Below, in pieces: positions 52,186-58,040 of a stretch of 58,040 bases of DNA. Below the pieces are notes generated by a model. It made no database searches. It was not told where the DNA came from and saw nothing but the letters and a program-made list of their open reading frames with translations. The position numbers were made by a program, and so were the translations under genes. Every line of letters starts with the position of its first letter. Within the stretch, counting starts at the first letter, position 1. The stretch lies in assembly GCA_015493585.1 (NCBI GenBank), contig WGCW01000132.1, forward strand, positions 1 through 58,040. Direction: 5' to 3'. Source of the DNA: Acidobacteriota bacterium (GTDB taxonomy: Bacteria; Acidobacteriota; Thermoanaerobaculia; Thermoanaerobaculales; Sulfomarinibacteraceae).

Positions 52186-52740
52186 CGTTCGAGCTCGCCT
52201 TTCTTCTCGTACTGACCGTCCCAAGAACAAAATCTTCCGGTCCCCCACCCAGATCCTTCGCGGCGCGCCTTTGGCACACCACTCAGGATGACAGGGGGAG
52301 CTGTCATTCTGAGGAGGGGCAGCCTTCCCTCCATTGTCATTCTGAGGAGGCGAAGCCGACGAAGAATCTGGGCGGGGGGAGGCCATCGCTTCTTCCTGCC
52401 CGTACCGGCCGTTTCGAGCACGAAAGCTTCATGCCCCCCACCCAGATCCTTCATGGCGCGCCTTTGGCGCACCACTCAGGATGACATTGAGGGGAGCGTT
52501 CCGATATTCAACATCCCTAACTTTGCCTGACTCAAGATCCATCTGGAAGAGGCAACCGCGGAGGTTAGCTCTCAGATACCCCATTCTCTCCGCGCTCCCA
52601 GCGTGCCCCGTGTGAGACCTCATGGGTGGATGGGGGAAGGAAGATGTGGGAGCGTCGCGCAACCTGTGCTCAACCTGGGGAGACGAGAGGCTGAACAGAT
52701 GGCTGCCTGCCACCTTTACCAGGCCGCGATCGTGTTTCGG
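52186..52740. other. Intergenic region rich in dispersed repeats
   Basis: 555 bp without a supported gene. The repeat cluster is at about 52240-52486; the remainder (52487-52740) shows no recognisable gene or RNA. Confidence 0.6.
52240..52486. repeat. Cluster of dispersed GTCATTCTGAG/GAATCTGGGCGGGG repeats
   Basis: Three near-complete copies: two inverted (about 52242-52292 and 52435-52486) share CCCACCCAGATCCTTC and CACTCAGGATGACA; one direct (about 52336-52380) reads GTCATTCTGAGGAGGCGAAG then AAGAATCTGGGCGG. A partial copy lies near 52302. The same family is seen at 295-412. They look like a non-autonomous intergenic repeat family spread through the genome. Confidence 0.8.
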
Positions 52741-55161
52741 TCATTTGATCAGGGTCTGTTTTTGGGTCAGGCGCTCGTTGGCAACCTCGACGGCTTCCGG
52801 GGTTGGCATCGGCTCGCCTGGGCGTGGCGTGTAGAAAGGCTCCTGGAATGGCCATGGCAGGTCGATGATCTCGTGCCATTTGTCGGAGCATGATTTCGTG
52901 GGCTCGGTTCCGTCGAGGAAGGCTTCGAGAACGACTTTCGGGCACGATGGAATGGCTCTCAGGCCGGTGTACCAGTCGACAGGGGTGAAGACGACTCCGG
53001 CAGGTACTGGGAAGTTCTCCTTCCGTGTTGCCGGGTCGAGCGTATCCAGGTATGCCTTCATGAAGCTCATCCAAATCGGAAGAGCCGCCCGTGCGCCGGT
53101 CATACGGTTGGCGATCGTCTTCTTCAGATCGCGCCCGACCCACACGCCGACGGTCAGCCGGGGCGAAAAGCCGACGAACCACGCATCGGTGTAGGCGTTC
53201 GTCGTTCCGGTCTTTCCGGCGAGGTTGGCGTCGAGGCTGGCCGCGGCGCGTCCCGTGCCTTCGAGCACGACTCCGCGCAACACATGAACCAGCAGGTACG
53301 TCACGGGAGGTGGCATCGCCGGCTCGAGATCGGGGAAGTTCCGTTCGAGCACTTTGCCGTCCTGGTCCTTGACTTCGGTCACCATCAGCGGTTTCGGCGT
53401 CACCCCAAGGTTGGCGAACCCTGCGTACGCCCGGACGAGGTCAATCAGCCGAACCTCGAGCGCGCCGAGTGCAAGCGTCGCGTACGGGTGCAGGGGCGTG
53501 GTGATCCCGAACTTCCGGGCGGTCGTGATGACGTTTTGAGGCCCCACGAGCTGCTCGAGCTTGACCGCGGTCGCATTGAAGCTGAGCTCGAGGGCGCGCC
53601 GTAACGTGGTGATGCCGTGGTATTCGCCGTGATAGTTCTTCGGACAGTAGGTCAGCTGGCCGGTTGCGTCCGGCAGGAGGAACGGCGCATCGAAGAGGGT
53701 GTCGGCCGGGGTATAGCCCTGCTGAAAGGCCGTCAGGTAGACGAACGGTTTGAAGGCGGACCCGCACTGGCGCTTCGCTTGGATTGCGCGGTTGAACTCA
53801 CTTGTGTGGAAATCGAAGCCTCCAACCATCGCACGAATGGCGCCGGTCCGGTTGTCCATCGCCACGAGGGCCGCTTCAAGGCTTGGAATCTGCAGGAGCT
53901 CGACCGGCATGGGAGTCTGTGGGTCTTCTGGAATGACCTGCGGAAGGCGGACGAGCGTCAGATCTCCCGGATGGAGGATGCGCTTGAGTGAGCGGGTGTG
54001 GGTCCATGCGGCGCCGGCAAGATCGAGGCGGCCGGTTCTCCCCGCGATCCGGAAGGTCGCGTGCCTCCGGCCGACGTGCAGCGCGACCGCCTCGACCATC
54101 GCGCCAGGTGTTAGCTGGAGGTCGTTCCACGACGGTGGGGAGAACGCATCGGGGCTCGAGGCCCGCCCTTCTCTGACGACGTTTTCTGGCTTCCGGTAGC
54201 CAAGCGACATGTCAAGTTTGACGAGCTCTTCCCGCACGGCATGCTCAGCGGCGCGCTGGAGTGTGGGATCGAGCGTGGTTTGCACTTGCAGCCCCCCGGA
54301 ATAGAGCTCATCGGTTCCGTATGTTTGTTCGAGCCTTTGACGCACGGTTTCCACGAAGTAGGCGCCGGTATCGATGCGTTGCTTGTGAAGCGAGACGCCG
54401 AGCGGTTCGTTGATGGCGGCACGGTAGGCCTCGGGCGTGATGAACTTGAGGTCCAGCATACGTTTGAGCACGTAGTTACGCCGATGGGTCGCGCCAGTGG
54501 GGTTTCGAATGGGCGACCACCGGCGTTCGGGATTCTGGATCATGCCGGCCAGGAGCGCTGCTTGAGCGAGGTCGATATCCCGGGCAGATTTTCCAAAGTA
54601 CAGCCGTGAGGCCGCTTCGACGCCGTAGGCACCCTGGCCGAGGTACACCATATTGGCGTAGAGCGCCAGAATCTGGTCCTTGCTCAGCCGTTTCTCGATG
54701 TCGATAGCCAGGAGCATCTCCTTCAGCTTCCGTTTGATGGTGCGTTGGTGCATGCCGAAGTACGTGCGAGCCAGCTGCTGCGTCAGGGTCGAGGCGCCCC
54801 CCCGCGCGCCTAACCGGCCCTTGAGGATGCTGTAGACGACGGCCCGGAAGATGGCGGCAGGATCGATCCCACCGTGGTGGTAGAAATCGGCATCTTCCGT
54901 TGCGACGATCGCGAGCTTGAGCTGGTTGGGGATCTCCTCAGGTTTGAGGACGATCCTGCGCTGCACTGAGAAACTTGCGAGCGGCGTCTGATCGTCGGCC
55001 AGGACGATGGTTGTGCTCGCAGGACGGTAATTGGTCAGCTTGTCGACCTGAGGGATATGCAACATCTGAGCGAGCCCCCAGCCGAGCAGGGCGCCAACGA
55101 CGCAGCCAATGACGGCAGTCCAGATGAGGCGGGTGAGGAAGCGTACGGTTCGTTCGTTCAC
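52741..55161 (-). CDS. mrcA: Penicillin-binding protein 1A (bifunctional peptidoglycan synthase)
   Basis: 806 aa, GTG start. An N-terminal membrane anchor (about 9-29) is followed by a GT51 glycosyltransferase domain (EDADFYHHGGIDPAAI, GASTLTQQLARTYFG) and a transpeptidase domain with the SXXK motif GSAFKPFVY, SXN motif LSFNATAVKL and KTGTTNAYTDAWFVG. It polymerises and cross-links peptidoglycan. It is divergent from folK with only a 50-bp gap. Confidence 0.95.
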   Translation of the reverse strand: MNERTVRFLTRLIWTAVIGCVVGALLGWGLAQMLHIPQVDKLTNYRPASTTIVLADDQTPLASFSVQRRIVLKPEEIPNQLKLAIVATEDADFYHHGGIDPAAIFRAVVYSILKGRLGARGGASTLTQQLARTYFGMHQRTIKRKLKEMLLAIDIEKRLSKDQILALYANMVYLGQGAYGVEAASRLYFGKSARDIDLAQAALLAGMIQNPERRWSPIRNPTGATHRRNYVLKRMLDLKFITPEAYRAAINEPLGVSLHKQRIDTGAYFVETVRQRLEQTYGTDELYSGGLQVQTTLDPTLQRAAEHAVREELVKLDMSLGYRKPENVVREGRASSPDAFSPPSWNDLQLTPGAMVEAVALHVGRRHATFRIAGRTGRLDLAGAAWTHTRSLKRILHPGDLTLVRLPQVIPEDPQTPMPVELLQIPSLEAALVAMDNRTGAIRAMVGGFDFHTSEFNRAIQAKRQCGSAFKPFVYLTAFQQGYTPADTLFDAPFLLPDATGQLTYCPKNYHGEYHGITTLRRALELSFNATAVKLEQLVGPQNVITTARKFGITTPLHPYATLALGALEVRLIDLVRAYAGFANLGVTPKPLMVTEVKDQDGKVLERNFPDLEPAMPPPVTYLLVHVLRGVVLEGTGRAAASLDANLAGKTGTTNAYTDAWFVGFSPRLTVGVWVGRDLKKTIANRMTGARAALPIWMSFMKAYLDTLDPATRKENFPVPAGVVFTPVDWYTGLRAIPSCPKVVLEAFLDGTEPTKSCSDKWHEIIDLPWPFQEPFYTPRPGEPMPTPEAVEVANERLTQKQTLIK

Positions 55162-55211
55162 GGTGATAGGGTAGCAGACAGTGCGAGGGCCGTCGCATCG
55201 GGGAGGTTGAG

Positions 55212-55757
55212 GTGAGAGTGCTCATCGGTCTCGGTGGCAACATTGGAAATCCGCCGGACGCGTTCGTGCGCGCGTTGCAAGGGCTGGAGCTCGCTGGAGT
55301 TACAGTCGAATCGGTTTCCCCGCTCTACCGTTCCCGTCCGGCCGGGCCTGTTCAGCCCGATTACTGGAACCAGGCTGCCATCGTCGTGGCGTCCGGGGGG
55401 CTGCTCGCGCTGCTCGATTTCTGTCAGCGGCTGGAGGCGGCCGCGGGGCGCGACCGGGCGCACGAGCTTCACTGGGGCCCACGGCCGCTCGACCTTGATC
55501 TTCTCCTGGCAGAGGCTGCCGTACACCGCGGCCCCCGGCTCACCCTCCCGCACCCGCTGTTGCATCAACGTGCGTTTGCGCTCGTTCCGGCCGCTGCGAT
55601 CGCGCCGTACTGGGTTCACCCAATTGCCGGCGCGACCGTGGCGCAGCTGGCACGCGCCGTGTTCGAGGCCGACCCTGGGGCCGTGTGGGAAGCGGAAACA
55701 CCGGTTCGGGGCGGCGTCTTCCCAGGGGCCGGCTCACCGGCGCATGATGAATCGTGA
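55212..55757 (+). CDS. folK: 2-amino-4-hydroxy-6-hydroxymethyldihydropteridine pyrophosphokinase
   Basis: 181 aa, GTG start with GGGAGG. Conserved HPPK sequence: LIGLGGNIGNP at the N-terminus, SPLYRSRPAGPVQPDYWNQA, then GRDRAHELHWGPRPLDLDLLL and LPHPLLHQRAFALVPAA. It transfers pyrophosphate from ATP in folate synthesis. Confidence 0.94.
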   Translation: MRVLIGLGGNIGNPPDAFVRALQGLELAGVTVESVSPLYRSRPAGPVQPDYWNQAAIVVASGGLLALLDFCQRLEAAAGRDRAHELHWGPRPLDLDLLLAEAAVHRGPRLTLPHPLLHQRAFALVPAAAIAPYWVHPIAGATVAQLARAVFEADPGAVWEAETPVRGGVFPGAGSPAHDES

Positions 55758-55939
55758 TGGGCTATGCGGTTCCCCGCTGCCGATTGTGGCGGCCGGGCTG
55801 ACGTGAGTGGGAAAGGATCCTTCCCGCATCGCTCCGCAAACCGCCCACCTCTCTCCACGTCCGGCGCCGGTTGCGGGCGGCCAGGAGCAGGGCTCGTAAA
55901 GTGAGCGATTCTCTCAGGCGATCTGCGCACGTTCACGCT

Positions 55940-56130
55940 GCCTCCTGGGGAGGCAGGCGATCGACGGGAAGACGGCGCTGATTGTCACGCACCGGCTGAC
56001 GGCGGCCCTCCACGCCGATGTCATCTTTCTGATGCACGCCGGCCGGATCATCGAATCCGGGACCCACGAGGAGCTGCTCGCCCGGGGCGGCCGCTACGCC
56101 GAGGCCTGGCACCGCGGTGTGACTGGTTGA
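55940..56130 (+). pseudogene. C-terminal remnant of an ABC exporter ATPase
   Basis: In frame with the stop at 56128-56130, the translation reads KTALIVTHRLTAALHADVIF, then GRIIESGTHEELLARGG and RYAEAW. This is the H-loop and C-terminal end of a multidrug-type ABC transporter ATPase. No start codon, Walker A or signature motif lies upstream; 55758-55939 does not continue the protein. It is a decayed or deletion-truncated gene. Confidence 0.8.
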
Positions 56131-56275
56131 ACCCCTCCCTCGACTGCCGCGGCGAACGAGTGAGGACGCGACCGGAGCTGTTGGGTGGCTGGGAGAGGTC
56201 ATGCGGGCCTATCCGTTTGGTCAGCGATCAGCATAGGTGTATGATATTCAGGTCAACCCCGAGGAGGTTTGCCCA

Positions 56276-58040
56276 ATGCGCTTACATCATCGTCTCATTC
56301 TTCTCGCGTTTGCGATCGTGGTCTCGGCCGGGTTTGCGGCGGCACGTGAGCCGTTTACGGCGTACACGTCTCTTCGGACCCAGGCGCCGCAAGCGACCGG
56401 GGGGCCGGACCATTTTGGCTATACCTGGGACGATTCGGAGCCCTACCAATGGATCGATGCAACGGGGGGGACTGCACTGAATCTTCATACCGGCGCCGAC
56501 GCGTACGTGTCGGTTAACCTTCCTTTCGGGTTCACCTATTACGGAGCGTCGAGCAACCGGGTCATTGTTCACTACGACGGATGTGCTCTCTTCCAGGCAA
56601 ATTCTTGGCCCGCCTACCTTGCGTACCCAAGATCTCTACCTTCGCCCACGGAGCCGAACACCATAGTGACGCCGTACTGGTCACATTTTGAGGACAACAG
56701 CGGGACGGTGTACGCCCTGAGCGGTGGCACGGCGCCTGACCGCTGGGAGGTGATCGAGTGGAACGGAATGCGGGACTACTCGGATCCGTCGTCGGCCTAT
56801 ACCTTTGAGGCTGTTTTCCACGAAAACGGGGACATCACCTTTCAGTATCAGAACATGACGTACGGCAGCTCATCCTGGAGAGCCGTGACGGGGATCGAGG
56901 ACAGTACGGGCTATGACGGCCTGATGTATCAGGATGGAAGCCACATTTCGGCGGGGACGGCGATTCGCTTCATCCGGCCGGCGCCTGCTGTTCGTGCATT
57001 TGTGTATCCACCTACGGTCGGTTCGTTCGTCGCGATGGGATTGCCTCAGCAACTTGTGACGAACTATTTCGGCCCCAAAGTCTTCAACTCGGGCGAGCTC
57101 GGCAGCGATACCTACGATCTGACGGTTAACTCAGCGTGGAACGTAACGCTGGACGGTGAGAGCGATACCAACGGCAACGGCATCCCTGATACGGGCACGC
57201 TCGAACAGCAGCAGTCGAGGACAATTTACGTAGATGTTGATGCTCCTGCAACGCCTGCAGCGTCGAATACAACGGTCTTGACGGCAACGTCATCGCTCGA
57301 TCCATCGGTCTCGGACCAGGTGACCATCCAGGCGGCGGTCCCAGCTCGTTTCATGGAGGCTCACGGCCGCTACCGGATGCTGCGCATTGCGACACCTTCC
57401 GGGACGACCGACATTGCGGTCCCGGTTCCGGACGAGTACGGCTATGCAATGCCAACGGTGCTCGAGCTGGGCAACGGAAACCTCTTGTATACATGGACTC
57501 AAGAGGCTGACAGCGGCAACAACTATGTTGACAGGATTTACTGTGAGATCCTTGACCGTGCGGGTCACGTCGTGGTGGACGGGTTCCGCGTTGATCCCAG
57601 TGACGATGATACGTACCGGACGTTCATCTGGGATGTTGCGACGGCGGAAAGCCCGGACGGCCATGTTGGGATTGTCTGGCATCAGGACCGGTACGACAGC
57701 TCGTACAATGAAAATGACAATGTCTACTTTGCGGTGATCGATGAAACCGGGCAGGTGCTCGTGCCAGCGGTCAACGTCACCAACAATGCAGCGTTTGGGC
57801 AAGATGGTGACATCGGAGTCCCTTTCATCCGCTATACGAAAATCGCAGCGACCGGCGACAACCGGTTCGTGCTCGCCTGGCAAGAGGATTCGACCCAGAG
57901 CGCCGGGGCAGAGGAAAATGTTTACACCGCCATCTATGACACCGCTGGGACGGAGATTCAAGGGATCGTCAACCGCAGCGGCGTCGCTGCAGGCACGGGG
58001 AGCGGTTTTTCACCCGGTATTGGCGAGTTGTCCGGAAATC
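56276..58040 (+). CDS. Large secreted protein, 3' end beyond the window
   Basis: At least 588 aa, open to the window end without a stop. GAGGAGGT precedes the ATG. A signal peptide is visible (LHHRLILLAFAIVVSAGFAA, residues 3-22). An N-terminal beta-rich domain (about 40-235; FGFTYYGASSNRVIVHYDG, FHENGDITFQYQNM) resembles modules in secreted proteins of anaerobes. Then come an immunoglobulin-like stretch with SDTNGNGIPDTG and repeated WxxD/E-type beta-propeller-like units (LLYTWTQE, HVGIVWHQD, FVLAWQED). Cell-surface or extracellular; function unknown. Confidence 0.75.
   Translation, partial: MRLHHRLILLAFAIVVSAGFAAAREPFTAYTSLRTQAPQATGGPDHFGYTWDDSEPYQWIDATGGTALNLHTGADAYVSVNLPFGFTYYGASSNRVIVHYDGCALFQANSWPAYLAYPRSLPSPTEPNTIVTPYWSHFEDNSGTVYALSGGTAPDRWEVIEWNGMRDYSDPSSAYTFEAVFHENGDITFQYQNMTYGSSSWRAVTGIEDSTGYDGLMYQDGSHISAGTAIRFIRPAPAVRAFVYPPTVGSFVAMGLPQQLVTNYFGPKVFNSGELGSDTYDLTVNSAWNVTLDGESDTNGNGIPDTGTLEQQQSRTIYVDVDAPATPAASNTTVLTATSSLDPSVSDQVTIQAAVPARFMEAHGRYRMLRIATPSGTTDIAVPVPDEYGYAMPTVLELGNGNLLYTWTQEADSGNNYVDRIYCEILDRAGHVVVDGFRVDPSDDDTYRTFIWDVATAESPDGHVGIVWHQDRYDSSYNENDNVYFAVIDETGQVLVPAVNVTNNAAFGQDGDIGVPFIRYTKIAATGDNRFVLAWQEDSTQSAGAEENVYTAIYDTAGTEIQGIVNRSGVAAGTGSGFSPGIGELSGN

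Noticed and set aside
1-58040. tRNA, rRNA, CRISPR arrays, intact IS elements
   Set aside because: None was recognised on either strand; no cloverleaf, spaced direct repeats or transposase-like frame was found by reading.

Overview
The window is a high-GC, densely packed bacterial segment given over almost entirely to dissimilatory sulfur metabolism. Reductive-type dissimilatory sulfite reductase genes (dsrA, dsrB, dsrD, dsrC, dsrN), a full dsrMKJOP set and a dsrL occur together, along with siroheme-pathway genes. This points to a sulfite/sulfate- or sulfur-compound-reducing (or disproportionating) bacterium. The dsrD plus dsrL combination and the dispersed intergenic repeats fit sulfur-reducing Acidobacteriota or similar high-GC lineages, but the taxon is an inference. 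sat, apr and qmo genes are not in the window, so sulfate activation cannot be judged.

Layout. 1-275 is a near-perfect giant inverted repeat at the left edge, followed by dispersed repeats. 763-31318 is all minus strand and forms four transcription units. Read in the direction of transcription, U1 (31318 to 26415) is a DsrM/TmcC-like cytochrome b, a DsrK/TmcB-like Fe-S protein, a HEAT-repeat protein, a lone receiver and a PAS histidine kinase. U2 (26265 to 21478) is a second DsrK-like protein, a second NarI-like membrane protein, an HmcB-like ferredoxin and an NrfD protein fused to a six-haem cytochrome c. U3 (21167 to 13983) is dsrA-dsrB-dsrD-ferritin-like-dsrL-dsrN-TPR-dsrC. U4 (13744 to 763) is an RsbRD-like gene-dsrMKJOP-CoA-disulfide-reductase/rhodanese-hemA-siroheme synthase fusion-histidine kinase-NtrC-type sigma54 activator.

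Regulation. Each of the four units is preceded by a -24/-12 sigma54 promoter (TGGCAC or TGGTAC, N5, TTGCA or TTGCT). About 107-142 bp upstream of each predicted transcription start lies the same palindrome, GTTAC-N6-GTAAC. The only sigma54 activator in the window is encoded at the end of U4, so the simplest reading is one autoregulated sigma54 regulon covering sulfite reduction and its membrane electron-transfer partners. This is the clearest undescribed-looking signal here.

31692-42727 is on the plus strand. An ArsR-family regulator is followed by an operon with the gene order of archaeal Mbx/Mbs complexes (Mrp E-F-G, D, B-like, C, two antiporter subunits, M-J-K-L-N). The two antiporter subunits are fused into one protein, and the terminal ferredoxin subunit N is fused to a GltD/NfnL-like NAD(P)H oxidoreductase. 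This predicts an ion-pumping respiratory complex coupled to NAD(P)H, next to the dsr regulon and paralleling soluble DsrL. A ferritin-like protein, a thioredoxin and SppA follow.

45555-58040 is ordinary genome: a hypothetical protein, a thioesterase-like protein, a pentahaem cytochrome c, an FAD oxidoreductase with a squalene/phytoene synthase, a 23S rRNA pseudouridine synthase, a SEC-C miniprotein, penicillin-binding protein 1A, FolK, a remnant of an ABC exporter, and the start of a large secreted protein cut by the window end. No rRNA, tRNA, CRISPR array or intact insertion sequence was seen.
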